DNA of 64,000 bases from Parapristionchus giblindavisi (GCA_943737045.1 CALSFV010000007.1:1637001-1701000); one strand, 5' to 3'; positions 22,601-34,191 are shown, counted from the stretch's first letter. Notes: generated by a model from the sequence alone, not told the origin. Translations and numbers: made by a program.

Positions 22601-25600
22601 ATTATGTGCCTGTGAAGACTGTCCGGAGATGATCCTTTTCTGACACGGAACATTTTTATACTATCAGAGTGTATACAAAAAAGGTCGATATGTGCTGTCA
22701 CAGAGCTGTCACAGTCAAGATAAGATAGTGGACTGTCGCAGCTAACGTGACAGTAATGTATTATAAAGTCATGATATCCGCATTATAACGGGCTGAAGGG
22801 TCTATTTAGAAGCGTAGGTAACTACGAAAGCTGACAAAAGGATACCGGTAAGGCGAAGAGGAGCATTATGATTAGCACGGCCGACGCGACATTAGGTGGA
22901 ATCAATCCATAGTTCCAAGGTAGATTACCCGAAACGATCCTCGATGTAATTATGGCAGATAATAAACTGTAATTTAAATGCATAAAAATATCGATCGTTT
23001 CATAATTCAACTATTTTTAAATAGTACACTACGCTTACTATTTTTAAGGCTTTTTTTCGGCTTGCAATAAGTCAGATATGAATTCCCGTTGTAGCATAGC
23101 AAATTGTGATTCAATAGATTAATATTTCGTATAAGTTGTTAATTAGTTGTTATTAGTTAGCTGTTAAGTTAAAATGAAATATACAGAGATGGCAATTGAT
23201 TGTATTTCTGAGTGGAGCAGCCTATGGAATATGACCTTGTCACCATCTAAATGCACTGTTATGCACTTTGGTCCACTTAAGAATAGAACCACTTATATCC
23301 TTAACGGTCACCCCTTATCTGCCAGTTCAATTATTAAGGACTTAGGTGTTTTCATGACCCCTAATCTTACCTTTAACCATCACATTTCTGTTATCTCAAA
23401 TAAGGCCCGAACCATGATTAATATGATGTTCAAATCCATTTATTCTAACTCACCTCATTTGTTTGTCAAAGCATATTGTGTTTACATTCGTCCCCTCCTA
23501 GAGTCGTCACCTATCATTTTCAATCCAACCACCAAATTGTTGACCAATACTCTTGAAGATGTCCAGAGAAATTTTTCTCGTAGGCTTTTCTTCCGTTGCA
23601 AATTGCCCCCGTCCAATCATATCAAAAGAAATTCTTACTTGAATCTGCCGACCCTTGAATATCGACGATGTATTAGAGATTTACAATTTATTCATAGTAC
23701 CATTCATGGCCATTACGAGTACGACTATTCAAACCTTTTTGTTGTATCACCTCTTAACCGCGATCACAGATTTTCCCATCCTTACCGTATATCTCTCCCG
23801 TATCGTAGTAATTCAACATTATCTACCTGTGCATCTAGAGTAATAGATATTTGGAACTCTTTACCCACCGAATTAGTTGCATCCTTACCATCCCCATTCC
23901 GTGCAGGGCTAGTTAAGATCTCCCCCGATATAATTATCCCTTTTCCAAGATTCGCCAGTAGCTCCCAAACTGCCACTGTACCCAAAAACCCTCACCGATA
24001 TCGCTACATTAGCGACGGACATCCATCAATCCCTTTTATGTCACTATTTCCCTGCTTCGTATATTATGATGGAATAAAAAATAAGATAAGATAAGATAAG
24101 AAATATAATGTGCTCATACAATTATTACAACGAGCTAATTTGAAACTCTCCGCTCTGGCCACACTATCTCGTATTCTTTGTCTACCAGAAAGTATGAGTA
24201 AAATTAGCGTGAGATGTTTCTTTAAAAGGATAACAAATGAAAGTGTTCATACCCTCCTGCCAGCTCTGTGAGTGTGCTAAACATCAAAACTCGTCCGAGG
24301 TTCTTATCTATAGTACATTGACATTCTATTATTGATAATGATTCAAAGGTGGTCAAACCTCGATAGAACTCTGCGAAAATGACAGCCAACAGGGTATTGA
24401 AGACTGATTGCGAGGCATGGCTCATGGTACGGGTGAGAACGAAAAGCTGAAGATAAGAGAAGAATTTGTCGCAGAGAACTTTTGAATTAATGAAGAAACG
24501 GTAATATATGATTTTGGTTTACTTTGTTTGTTAAACCAATTATAATGAAATTACGGTGGGTTTTTTCTCGGGGCTAAACTGCGCTTCGACTATCTATGTT
24601 GTACTCCTATTTCGTTTCTGAAAGCGCGCTTGGGAAAGTATTGAGCCGGTCTAAAAATATATGGCGATTTTGTTATCTGAAGCGCCGTTGATAATGACCT
24701 ACCCAGAATTGCGTCGGTGATGAGAACAGAGACGTTACATTCGAAGCCAGCCAGATGAGAATTGAGGAGACGAGTAGCTTCCTTGAACACGAATATGACA
24801 TAATACATACATAGAAAAAAGTATGAAGCCAGCACACTACATATGTAAGTCATATTGGTAACTCCTAACCTTACCTTACCTAACCTACCTTACATAACCT
24901 TGCTCTTACAATCAAATTAACTTATCGACTTTTCGATCAATTTTAATCGTTTACTCTCCAAATCCTATTTATTTTAAAAAATGCTTTGCGATGGTATCAA
25001 GAAGAGCTTTATAACAATATTGTTAACAATAAAAATTCAACTAACTTTCTACCGACACGATCGCCGCAAAACCACATAAGTACGAGTGTAGTGGTGGAAG
25101 CGATTGATGATGTCGTCTAAATAACAGAAAATTTGACATTTTGGGATGATTGTAACCATTACGTAATACCCCTCTTGAAGCCCTCCCCTCTGACCACTGG
25201 AGAAAGTGCATTTGGTTGAAGTATTTCTTTCAATGATACCTTGATAATGGCCGTTGTAGAGTCACCGATGTTGAAGTGTTTTTGAATCAAAGGGATGCTT
25301 ACTGTGAAAATAAGCACAATATTTAACACGGTAATATAAATTCTCATTAATTTATTGTACAAAAAAAATAAAAGAAAAGTAGGCGAGATAGTGTAAAACA
25401 AGGATAGTTTTCTTTGATTTTCTGTTATTTGCGCAAAAAATGTATCAACCTAGCATTGGGCGAAACAAATATTTGTTGTAAAGATTAATATTTTATAAAT
25501 AAACAATACCATCGAGTGCAGACATATCGTAAGTGACAAGAGTAGCAATTAGAACGAGAAGGACCGAAGTCCATGCCTTGCGACACTGGAATTTTATTAT

Positions 25601-25860
25601 GCGGTGTTTCATTTGCAGGACGGGTGCACGCCGTGCGCACATTCACGTCCATCATTCAGTGAGTGAAATGGATGTGCTGGTGAGCGAGGCGTGCATCATT
25701 CGCACAAATTTAACACCGCATTTACATTAAAAATCCTCGAATATTTAAGTAATGTAGAGGTCGTATGCAAGTATTTATAAGGAAAGCATCAAAATAATAC
25801 CTTGTCTTCGTTTCGATAAACATCACAAGTTTCTGCAATACTACCATGCTTTGACACCAT
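10671..25860 (-). CDS. Spinster-like MFS transporter 1
   Basis: A multi-pass transporter of the major facilitator superfamily, closest in motif order to Spinster (SPNS) proteins, which move lysolipids or sphingolipids across lysosomal or plasma membranes. Exons on the minus strand: 25801-25860, 25510-25585, 25240-25301, 25046-25116, about 24703-24869 (end unsure), 24359-24446, 24253-24307, 22846-22966, 22572-22639, 22409-22463, 22122-22204, 21802-21877, 21441-21587, 21146-21211, 11388-11483, 11137-11199 and 10671-10901 (TAA). Motifs: AWTSVLLVLIATLVTYD (TM1), IQKHFNIGDSTTA, LMWFCGDRVGRK (MFS motif A), LPWNYGLIPP, SIPSAQLFG and ISDSFRGDSE. A possible spliced-leader site (TATGCAG) lies 4 bases before the ATG. 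Intron 14 is 9.7 kb of nested mobile DNA. The exact substrate is unknown. Confidence 0.8.
10910..11090. repeat. MITE family M2
   Basis: A repeat of about 180 bases whose ends resemble TTTCGGTACCCTCGCCG and its complement (GAGGCTATGAAAATG). The inner motif TAGTGGGTCGATTTTCGAAA is shared with copies near 13705, 20565, 57385 and 59865. It fills most of the last intron of transporter 1. Confidence 0.6.
11810..12070. repeat. Inverted and direct repeats at left end of composite
   Basis: Two copies of a unit of about 110 bases (TAATTTGGTAGTTGGCCCTA onward) are followed by a self-complementary run of TTTAGCCAAACTTTGGCTAA motifs. No coding content. Confidence 0.7.
12071..13384. other. Unassigned intron sequence
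   Basis: No homologous exon, RNA gene or clear repeat seen. Open frames here are short and have no recognisable domain; a stretch near 12330-12560 is pyrimidine-rich. Confidence 0.4.
13705..13885. repeat. MITE family M2
   Basis: A second copy of the 180-base repeat: TTTTCGGTGCCCTAGCCG at one end and GGCGAGGGTATATGATG at the other. Confidence 0.6.
14994..15185. mobile_element. 192-bp MITE, family M3
   Basis: It runs from CACAGAGATTAAATTTACCC to CTCAGTG, with TA on both sides, and has internal repeats of TTTGCCCGAATGTGGGCAAAT type. A reversed copy lies at 44860-45032. Confidence 0.75.
15290..15776. mobile_element. TA-flanked MITE with GTCTCATATGTGAGAC repeats
   Basis: The inverted ends share CACTCACAGCGA, with TA flanks. 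Several ACTGTCTCATATATGAGAC-like palindromes lie near both ends. A tRNA-like stretch (CTTTACCACTGCGCTA near 15540) lies in the middle. Confidence 0.65.
15779..16415. mobile_element. 637-bp MITE with perfect terminal repeats
   Basis: The ends CACTCAGAAAAAAAGGTGTA and TACACCTTTTTTTCTGAGTG are exact inverted copies, flanked by TA (15777-15778 and 16416-16417). Internal repeats of AGGTGTNNNTTTACACC type recur. It abuts the preceding element, sharing one TA. Confidence 0.85.
16416..16481 (-). repeat. tRNA-derived SINE-like sequence
   Basis: Read on the minus strand it has an A-box-like GGCTTAGTGGCAAG and a B-box-like GTTCGATTCCT at tRNA spacing. Stems do not pair well enough for a working tRNA. 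Confidence 0.5.
16830..17710. mobile_element. 0.9-kb long inverted repeat
   Basis: Arms of roughly 420 bases are inverted around about 17265. Paired motifs are AAAGCGCATGAAAAA, TAACTCAAAGATTTAGGAAA and CGCACCAGAAG. The arms differ by many substitutions, so this is an old foldback element. No coding capacity seen. Confidence 0.75.
17877..18296. repeat. Degenerate tandem repeats of about 57 bp
   Basis: Units of the form GGCCAACCACCAAATTATTA followed by ACTAAACTTTAGAGTAAATT repeat about seven times with increasing divergence rightward. They are related in reverse to the left end of the composite at 11810. Confidence 0.8.
18790..20280 (-). pseudogene. Mariner-family transposase, interrupted and inactive
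   Basis: The N-terminal part (about 19838-20218) has the paired helix-turn-helix region with GRPVTV between the two helix sets. The catalytic part (about 18850-19523) shows the first aspartate in VTQDEKYCFY and the second in LLFDNARPHVA. The third, expected 35 residues on as in SDYHLF, is valine here (SPPVYHSF). There is a frame change near 18930, and an insertion of about 310 bases (about 19531-19850) splits the two halves. One end shows TTAGGGTGTGTCATAAGTTC; I could not find its partner at the other end. It lies in the giant intron of transporter 1. Confidence 0.85.
19531..19850 (-). mobile_element. SINE-like insertion in the mariner copy
   Basis: It is bordered by inverted CGGCGGCTCAATGA and TCATTGAACCGCCG and by imperfect GACCTCA/GACCTGA repeats of the transposase codons. 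The minus strand contains ATGGTTTAGTGGGTAGAGC (A box) and GGTTCGAATCC (B box) at tRNA spacing (19611-19679), so a tRNA-derived sequence is part of it. Confidence 0.55.
20565..20758. repeat. MITE family M2
   Basis: Third copy: CATTTTCATACAATCGTTAT at the left and GGCACCGAAATGATCATG at the right, with GACCCACTATATATGGCTCA inside. Confidence 0.55.
20979..21128. mobile_element. 150-bp TA-flanked MITE, family M4
   Basis: Inverted ends CACACAGGGAAAAGAGGTGT and TACACTTTTTTCTATCTGTG, flanked by TA. It ends only about 17 bases from the splice donor of exon 14 of transporter 1. A related copy is at about 45875-46012, and a worn one near 27605-27670. Confidence 0.8.
21689..21798. repeat. Short palindromic MITE, family M1
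   Basis: It reads GAGCTAATTTTACTCATCAC at the left and TTTAAAATTATCTCGGGGTG at the right around GACAAAGAAAGCGAGAG. It abuts exon 12 of transporter 1. Confidence 0.65.
23160..24110 (+). mobile_element. 3' fragment of a non-LTR retrotransposon
   Basis: An open frame (23174-24094, 306 codons) matches the end of LINE reverse transcriptases: WSSLWNMTLSPSKCTVMHFG, DLGVFMTPNLTFNHHI, YVYIRPLLE-like YCVYIRPLLESS, and EDVQRNFSRRLFFR. The catalytic core with the YADD box is missing, so it is cut at the 5' side, as is usual for LINE copies. It ends in a GATAA repeat tail (24078-24101). It sits in an intron of transporter 1, in antisense orientation. Confidence 0.85.
24122..24238. repeat. Short palindromic MITE, family M1
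   Basis: GAGCTAATTTGAAACTCTCC at the left and GTAAAATTAGCGTG at the right around a diverged core. It lies between the LINE fragment and exon 7 of transporter 1. Confidence 0.6.
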
Positions 25861-26663
25861 TTCCTGCATATAAATAATTGAACAACAATAAGAAAATACC
25901 AGCATGGCGGCCAAAACACCAAAATAACGGATAACAGTAAGGTTTATGCAATGTGAATTCAATTAAATAATTCAATAAATATCTTTCTAAGAACAGGAAA
26001 AAAGGCAACATCATGCCAATAAGATAAGACTAGGACAGATAAAATGCAATGTCACAATAAGACACTAAACGATAGACGACAATGGCGATTAGGTCCATCA
26101 AAACGACGAACTATTAAACCTAAAAGTGTCACGTAAGTATTTTTAAGCCGTAAATGGGTGTCGATAAGGGGAGGTTAGAAGTGGTCGACGGTCCTTTTGT
26201 CTCTTAGGATGTTTCACTGTTATCTACGAATGATATGACAAAAGGCGTGATTGAATTTCGTGCTGACCTATAAGCTCATAGTATTTTTTTAAATTTCATG
26301 GAAATTAAAATAGATTGTTCTGGAGTTTCTAAGGACAAACAAATGTATGATGAACCTTTCATTGATATATGCAACTAGAAAAAATACTATACTAACGTTC
26401 GCCATAGAAATAATAATGTATTACTGTGATTACTCGTAGTGCATCACAATGTGAACGATAGCACATTCAGCTACATTCCGGTATCTGGTCAAGATAGAGC
26501 TGACAGGGATGAGTATCATACAAAATATTCATTGTCTGTCACCACTGAGATCATGAACATCGTTGTCGTTATAAATTATCAGTGTATTTTTATCGCTGTT
26601 CATTGAATGTTAATGAATACGTAAAATATTATTAATATTATTATCTTTACAAAATATGGTACA

Positions 26664-26989
26664 CTAGTGAAAGTACACACTATCCATAGTCGTTCTTCGA
26701 CTGATCAAGGCACGCTCAATAATACTTCCATTCCTTTCTTTAGTCCCCGTCAGTGGGTCGACCTCTTCACTAACGGATTTCTGAGAGTCCGCTCTCGAGA
26801 AGTCCTCGGGATAGAAGACTATTATCAGTGAAAATAGACAAGAGGCTAAGACAAGAGAAGACCATAGCACGATAAATGTCTGAAAATAATAGTTTTCGTT
26901 GAAAATTGACAATTTCTAACATTTCTGAACGCGTAGAATCGATCAGCGATTAGTTCCGAATCCCCCCTGAACGAGTCCGAGATCTGAAA

Positions 26990-27022
<33 letters not shown>

Positions 27023-30000
27023 TTAATTATGCTGGTACGTAATGAACAATACATAGGACACAAACAAGAAAAATGGTTGGATACATAATTTACTATGCCA
27101 CAACGGGGTAGCATAAATATAGTAGTGGACATGGGAAAAGTTAAGAAGAGCTACATATAATTGATTTAATAATAAAATTTTACCATTTATTTGTTCAGTT
27201 ATGGTATTTCTTGTTCACTTACATTCGTCTTAGTTGTTTGTCAAATGTGATCAACTTTGTCAACTATTAGTATTATTCAACCGTATAATAGAATCAAAAC
27301 AAATTATTGACACACCAACTGCAAAAAAAAACCCATATCTATGATGGACTTATTCGCTAGAAAAGATAATGGAATTCGCCATCTGTGAGGGAAGAAATGA
27401 TACTTGGGAATATTGTCTCTATGTGGGTCATTGTTTAGATAATTTAGTTAGTTGTTCAGTCTCTACTTGGTGAGTGAAAACCCTGAACGGATATAAAACT
27501 CTCCTTTCTCTTGTTGGTAAATAAAATCATAGAGGCAGAAAGTGGTGATTTTCAAGTTACCCATTAGAATACTATGAAAACATATTGATAGTTATAGTTA
27601 GAGTGGCTACACAGCGAAAAGTGTCAAAGGTAATAGATTACAAGTCTTTTGTGCTGTGGAGCACACTTTTTTCTCTTTTTTTAAATATATACTTTACTTT
27701 AACAGCTTACTATTCCGAACAGTTGTGCAGACGGAATGGAAACGACGCTAATGAACAGTTTGTGCAAAGCACCAGCGGACGTTCGTTGAGTGGATGGTAT
27801 AACAGTCTGAAATATATGATGATTTCTGGCGGTCCTGGTTCCGGTCCAGAATTTTTTTTAAATTATTTTCAAAAATATAGAGCACTCTAAAGATCAACTC
27901 TTGAAGAAATCTTTGCTGTACAGGAAGTAGGTCTGCTTCAAGTTAAACATAAGTCTACTTAAAATGGTGCGTTATACTGTAATGCATTTCGTAAAATGTT
28001 CAACAACTTGAAGTAGACTTATAGTCCACTTCACGTCTGTAACGTAGTTAAAGTACACTTTCATTTTCGAAATACAAGAGTAATTACACAAATTTTGAGT
28101 ATATTGTCCTTATGTATGTTTATTATAATAATTATTGTTAGTCCAAACTGATAATACTAGAAGCACTCCAGAGAATCACTTCAATCTTATTAGAAAATGG
28201 TGAAACATATGAAAAATCGCTATCATAAACCATTTATAATTTTATGAAATTCAAAATTTTATGCTAGAAAAAAGAAAAAGGGATAAGTAAAAGAATAAAA
28301 CGTGAAACATAAATTAATGTAAATAAAATTGAAGAAAAAGGCAAATTATCTCGGGAAATTGTTCTCACCATTACTATTTGTGTGCCCAACGCAAGGACTG
28401 CTGCAGAGAAGAAACCTCCGATGAATGTGCATGTCTGAAAATCACGACGAAAATTACTACCGATAACAAATCAATCGATATCTTGTTTTCAGAGTATCAA
28501 TCCCATGTTTAAGCCGATTTTACGGATCCTGTTTATCTTATCTATTTGCAAACATTCTTACGCAATTATCGACATGATAATTGTTCATAGTAAATAAATG
28601 AATACAGGATAAATAAATAAATCATAAATGAATCGCACAGTGATCACGAAGAAGTTCTTATCAACGAATATTAGCATCGTCAGGCCCGTTACACTTCCAA
28701 TGATTGAACCCACTGCCACCACGATCGGAATAGCACGACTGTAGCCTCCTTGTCGTTTGAAGATGCCTGTGCCGAGTTGCCAGGACTAAATGATTGGTGC
28801 CACTATAATATTTCTGACGGATTCACGATAATAAGTCGGTTTGAAGTTCACGTGTTTTACTCTACAACTGTATTTCGATAAATAACTGTAAATATTTCAC
28901 TGTATTGCCCGATGATGTTATTAGCAGGGTAAAAAGGTACAACCCGTTATTCAAGGCACACGAAGTCCGGCAGGTGATCACTGCTAGGTCAGTGATATTT
29001 CAAGACCAATTCAGTCCGGAGGGCCTAATCTCTTCTTCGGACCTACTTTACCGCATGATCTAGTCACTACCAATTCCCCTTTCGGGCGCCATGGTGAGCT
29101 TTGATTAGCAGGGAGCATTGCTTTAAAAGCATAAAACGCTCTCCTAGAAGGTTGGATAAATGTAACCGGATTGAATAGTGTGGTGATGTTTTCTAGCCAC
29201 ACTTCTTAACAAAATAATACACTCAAAAAATGCTCTTTTCGAATAGTAACCTATTCCCTAGCATTCCCCGAGTATTCACCGGAAAATATGCCCAAATATG
29301 TGACAGAATAATTCCGTCAGAGGGTAAAGGAAGGGAGTATTTCCTTAATCGTAAGAATTATTTTCTCTTCTTATCATAAATACCTGAGCCAGCCACACCA
29401 AGATGGGCAGTCCGGTAAGTGTTGCGAGTAGCTCATTTATGCCACCAATGGTGACAATCCTAAATCAATAATTTACAAAGATTTATAGTAACCCAAACAT
29501 GTGTTAAGTTTCCTAAATTTTGAAAAAAAGCTTTGGATGGTAATGGTTTGCTCAAATGTATCGAAAAGAACAGAATGACAGGGGAAACTCTACTCGATTT
29601 ACACACTGTATCGTTTTTTTTTCTTTTCGTGACTTTTGAACAGTAAATAGCTTACGCAGAATAAGACAGGCCAAGAAGCACATCTGGAACATATTCCCAG
29701 GCCAAAAGGAAGAAGGTCGGAGACCAGAACATGAATGCCTGAATTAAATAATCCATTTTTATTGTTCTCCGAAATATTTTTCATCCCAGAAATCAGGGGA
29801 TTTTGAAAACAATTTCTTCTCGGCCAATGAGTGCTTGCTTTGCATATTTTCTGTGTCATGATTATTACAATGGCACTTCTCTGTTTTTATTTGAGCGTGC
29901 AGAAGACCATAATGAATGAAGAATTGGTGGGTGATAGGGAGAGAGGAGCTTAAAAATCGCCTGGGCCAAAAAAAAAAACAGAGAAGTGCCATTACAATTA

Positions 30001-33000
30001 GGTGATTATGATTATGATTAATGATTACTGCAATTTTCTGACAGTGAACATTATGTATTCCACTAACTTTAGCGTAGAAAACAGCGAATCCGGATCCGAC
30101 CACCATCAATGTGTACGTTTTTCTGAAAAGAAATGAGATGTTTAAAAGTCGTCAAAAAGAAACGAAAGAAAACCAACAATCGTCAAAGAGATGAACTGTT
30201 GTGTCATGGTAGAGTTCCCCTTTAAACCCCGTGCACTTATCATAAATAAATAACGATAAATAAATAAATAAGACGATACAAATGCGGGAGAGTTTGTAAA
30301 ACTAGGTGAATTTTCTTTGATTTTCAGAGCTTTACAGTATCTTCTCTGATTTGAAACTGTTCTATGTTGTCGAACACTTTCATAAAGATTACTTACACTT
30401 TAAACATCGTGAAAGCGTTCTTGAAATTATAGGTCTTTGTAGAGTTACCGGAGCTGATTCTTTTCTGAAATTTGACAAATTTAAAAAAAGGATCACTTAA
30501 TGCCGAAAGTTTCCCTTAGGAATAAACAACTAAACTTAGATACTCTAGAAAAACGTAGAGAAGAAATAGATATCAAAGCTGCCATGAAATTTATCAGAGG
30601 TAAATATAGGATCTCAAATTTAAAACCTCACTACTTTCGCCCCTATATCACTCATAATGGTCTAAATTTCAACAATCCAGGCTCACGATTTCATTACAGG
30701 CATAATAGCTTCTTTCCTAGAGCGGTAAGGCTCCTCGTACAACCGAAAAACCGAATTACTTTCAGTTTCCCTGAGTTAAATTGACAAGATATTTGCCCTA
30801 TCCCCATAGACCTATGTCCATTATTCAACCTCCACGTTTGTTTTGTTGTTGTGTGTTCATCATTCTTTTAAATTTATTTATCTATTATTATTTACCGTGT
30901 TTTCTTGTAAAACGCATAAATTTATTACAAGTTTTCGACAGTAAAATTAATTTTCCCAATGTCAGATTATCAGGGGAAAAAAGAATAAAAATGAGAGATT
31001 GTGGCGGAACTTTGCTTTCACGGAATTCTCGCATAAGTCATTTCTGCATGAAAACTTTGAATGATGGATAATGCAGTATGTATACCGGTAGCACAAACAG
31101 GAGAACGATGATTAGCACGGCCGATGCGACATTAGCCGGGATCAATCCATAGTTCCAAGGTAGATCATTGGCCACAAACCATGAAGTGAATATTGCTGCT
31201 GATAAACTGGAAGTGAGAATTAAAAATATTCCCTACTCCTTTCATCTTTTATCGCTTCTGTGGCCGCATGAACAACGGAAAACCGTTTTTTCGGGAAAGT
31301 GTGACGTCATTAGAGTAGGCAGAGGATTTTTGGTAACGCCTCCGCCTACGCTAATTACGTCACGTTTTCCAGGAAAACGGTTTTTCGTTTTCCATGCATT
31401 CGGCCGCTGGTTTGTGTCTGCTTTAATTAATCACAGTTTGTTTGTCTTTTTTTCTTCTTCGTTGTGTTTACATTATTTTGCGCGACTCCGGTATTTTTTG
31501 CTGGGGGGGGGCACCGTTGAGAGCCACAGCTCGCGTGGTACACCTCCCTTTTTTCTGCCTCGCGGTGTACCCACGGTGTACCTTGGAATTGAACGGTGTG
31601 CCCCGCGAGTAAAAATACCCGAGGACTTAACAAAACCCGAGCTTGAACGACTCAAAAGGTTATACAATGAAAAGTGCTCGTACCCTCCTGCCATCTCTGC
31701 CAGTGTACTAAACATCAAAGCTCGTCCGAGATTCTTATCTGTATTGACCTTTATTAATACCAATAGTTCAATGTCGTCAAACCTCTATAAAAATCAGCGA
31801 AAATGACAGCCAATAAGGCACCAAACACAGAATTTGCACCAGAAGCGATGGTTCGAGTCACGAGGAAGAGCTGTGAATTACTGTGATTACACTGAGGAAG
31901 TATTAAAATGTCAACCACAGCTCCATAAAGTTTCCAAAACAAGTTTTATGTTTAAAAATTTGTTACTTTTTCCGCCTTGATTTAATTTAGCACTTTTTTC
32001 TGTATGTGAGCCAGCTCACATGCTCTCACAATGAGTAAATTATTGGTCAACACAAAAATATCTTTTTTCATGCTATTCTATTTTTTTCTTTGATCTCTGA
32101 CAACAATAGATCATCAAAGACCCACCCGAGCTAAGTTTACTATCCGCTCTGGCAACACTCTCTCGTAGGCAAATAAAGTGAGAGGGCCGTAGCCTCGTTG
32201 TGCGCCTTTACCATTCTAAAGTTTACCTTCTTTTAGAACGACTGACCCAGTATTGTGTCGATGTTGAGAGCACGGACGCTACATTTGAAGCCACCCAGAT
32301 GACTAGAGATGCGATTAGCAGCTTCCTTAAATACTGAGGCTTTCAAGACATACGAAAAATAAGGGACGACTATGTTTGTGAAACCGGGAGATTTTTTTTT
32401 GCTTTTTTAAAACCTAGCACATGTGTTAGTTTCCAGGCTTTATAATTTGAAATTATCCGCTCTGACAATGCTCTCTCGCTTGCTTTTTTCTACGAGAGAG
32501 CAGTGGCAGATCGAAGACTTAAATTATCTTGGCGTGTACCTTTAATATTCGGCTTGATATATAAAATCAAGGCCAAAACTTTACTAACTTTCGACTAATT
32601 CGGTCGCCGCTAAACCACATGAAAATGAGTGTAGTTGTGGACACGATTGATGATGCCGACTGCAAAAAAATGTATGAATTCAGAGGGGCACTGGACATGA
32701 TCCTTTAAATGTATTGAGTATATAAACATCTATTCCGGTTTGAAGTGAGCGTATACAGTTTAGATTCTTCACCAATTGTGTAAACGTTGAATAACCTTGA
32801 TAACAGCAGTAGTCGAATCGCCGATGTTGAAGTGTTTTTGGATCAAGGGAATGCTTACTGCAAGATGATTAGTCCAAACGATACGATAAATTGGTGTTGC
32901 ATTATTAGGTTAAAATAGAAACAATGGTGGTATTGGACGATCGAGCGGGACTGTACAATAATATACATAATCCTACTAATTCGTCGACAGTTATTCTGCC

Positions 33001-33471
33001 ATAATAACCTTTCAAAATCACCAAATTAGGGAAAAAAGATACTATGAGGTACGTAAAGTGGGGAGAGTCTTCTCTCTTTGTATTATTTTCGTTGTTGCAA
33101 CTTTTGATCGGAGAATATAAGACATGAGTATACCATCAAGTGAAGCTGCATCGTAAGTGGCAAAACTCATTATTAATACGAGAATGACTGAAGTCCATGC
33201 TTTGCGTCCCTGGAATATGCTTGAAAATTAAGATGGCTATCTATGAAATATCGCAAATCACTAGTTTCACACCAAGAGCTCATTTGAGACACTCCACTCT
33301 GACCCTTATCTTTTGCTTATTACAATGTCTACGATTGAGTATTGCAAAAGCGGGTAAAATTAGCTCGCGGTGGTTTCCATGTTAAAGATAAACCAAACAA
33401 CCTACTTTTTCCTCGTTTCTGTACACTTCGGAAGTATTCGAGATTGCGATACTACCGTGCGTTGAAACCAT
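26664..33471 (-). CDS. Spinster-like MFS transporter 2
   Basis: Paralogue of transporter 1 with matching exon phases. Exons: 33406-33471, 33134-33209, 32796-32857, 32589-32659, about 32247-32401 (unsure), 31783-31870, 31684-31738, 31086-31206, 30397-30464, 30068-30122, 29656-29738, 29384-29459, 28639-28785, 28369-28434, 27711-27806, 26921-26983 and 26664-26879 (TAG). Motifs: SFATYDAASLDG, IQKHFNIGDSTTAVIK, LIFMWFSGDRISRK, LFLVTRTIASGANSVFGALL, DKNLGRALMFSTL, LPWNYGLIPANVASAV and SIPSAQLFG. The C-terminal tail KERNGSIIERALISRRTTMD is almost identical to that of transporter 1 and may be a sorting signal. An expected link between exons 5 and 6 lacks a clear donor, as in transporter 1. Confidence 0.8.
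27605..27670. repeat. Worn MITE of family M4
   Basis: Sequence CACAGCGAAAAGTGTCAAAG to GGAGCACACTTTTTTCTC resembles the ends of the element at 20979 but lacks its middle. Confidence 0.45.
28940..29035. repeat. Dispersed repeat M5
   Basis: It contains GTTATTCAAGGCACACGAAG and GTGATCACTGCTAGGTCAGT, shared with 39204-39290 and, reversed, 43695-43770. No inverted ends seen. Confidence 0.65.
29873..29990. mobile_element. 118-bp MITE, family M6
   Basis: Inverted ends GGCACTTCTCTGTTTTT and AAAAACAGAGAAGTGCC. A related copy lies at 43925-44090. Confidence 0.7.
30500..30784 (+). mobile_element. Second non-LTR retrotransposon 3' fragment
   Basis: A 94-codon frame (LDTLEKRREEIDIKAAMKFI, GSRFHYRHNSFFPRAVRL) resembles the extreme C-terminus of LINE reverse transcriptases, of a different lineage from the copy at 23174. 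Nothing upstream of it in the family is present. It lies antisense in an intron of transporter 2. Confidence 0.65.
31259..31409. mobile_element. Hairpin MITE with TGACGTCA arms, family M7
   Basis: The outer ends are TGGCCGCATGAACAACGG and its complement. Each arm carries a GTGACGTCATTAG-type motif next to GTAGGCGGAGG-like sequence (one arm reads TTACGTCAC). Related copies are at 53267-53411 and 60142-60284. Confidence 0.75.
31487..31625. repeat. Short hairpin repeat
   Basis: Starts CTCCGGTATTTTTTGC and ends GCGAGTAAAAATACCCGAG, with GGTGTACC motifs inside; the ends match those of the GC-rich element at 34763. Confidence 0.55.
32117..32228. repeat. Short palindromic MITE, family M1
   Basis: CACCCGAGCTAAGTTTACTA then CCGCTCTGGCAACACTCTCT. 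The right arm is weakly preserved. It directly abuts the uncertain exon 5 region of transporter 2. Confidence 0.55.
32440..32550. repeat. Short palindromic MITE, family M1
   Basis: TTTGAAATTATCCGCTCTGA, then CTCTCGCTTGCTTTTTTCTA, then the inverted arm ending TTAAATTATCTTGGCGTG. Confidence 0.65.
33265..33385. repeat. Short palindromic MITE, family M1 (diverged)
   Basis: CAAGAGCTCATTTGAGACAC at the left and GGTAAAATTAGCTCGCGGTG at the right; the core is poorly conserved. In intron 1 of transporter 2. Confidence 0.5.
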
Positions 33472-34191
33472 CTATCTGTGCACGACTAAAAATTTAGAAG
33501 GGACAACCTGACGCGAATAGGATCTCTGGAACAGATAAAATTCAATGTGCAATGGCAGAACAAAAATGGACCGACAAAAAATTGTGAATGTGCCTAGACC
33601 ATCAAAAAAGGCGAATCATTAAACCCAAAAGTGACACCCAATCTAAGTCGTAAGATGGCATCGTTAAATGGTTTATAGTGGTCAAGGGTCTTTTCGTCAA
33701 GGGTAGTTCCTTGTTATCTATTTTATAAAAGGGAATGACAAAGGATTGGCAAAAAAATTTTCTGAACCCATTCAAGCTATGTTTTTTTCTTCGAATTCTT
33801 CAGATTAGAAATCACATGACACTGATAATGGACACTTTTTCAGACATGTCTAGCCATTCCTTCCCACTTTTTAGTATGCTTTGACTTAAGTAACGGACTA
33901 TGTACCTTTGTAGGTTGCTCACACTGTTTTTCCTATTCATTTCTTATGCTCTAATCCTCTCATCTAATGCAGCCCATTGAAATGTGTGGACGAACAAGTC
34001 ATGAATATCAATCGTCTTTATCATTACACCTATTACACTATCAACATGGCTAGCCATGAATCATAGGGTTCCGCATTCGTGCACTAAGTCGTGCAATTCG
34101 TGTGAATGCAGTCGACTATGCCGACTAAGCCAAATGATGGAAATGAAATACTTATAATAATCGTTTATCACTATATACTACTATTACACCA

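Noticed and set aside
31168..31806. 212-codon plus-strand frame
   Set aside because: It crosses two MITEs and runs antisense over two transporter 2 exons; no domain.
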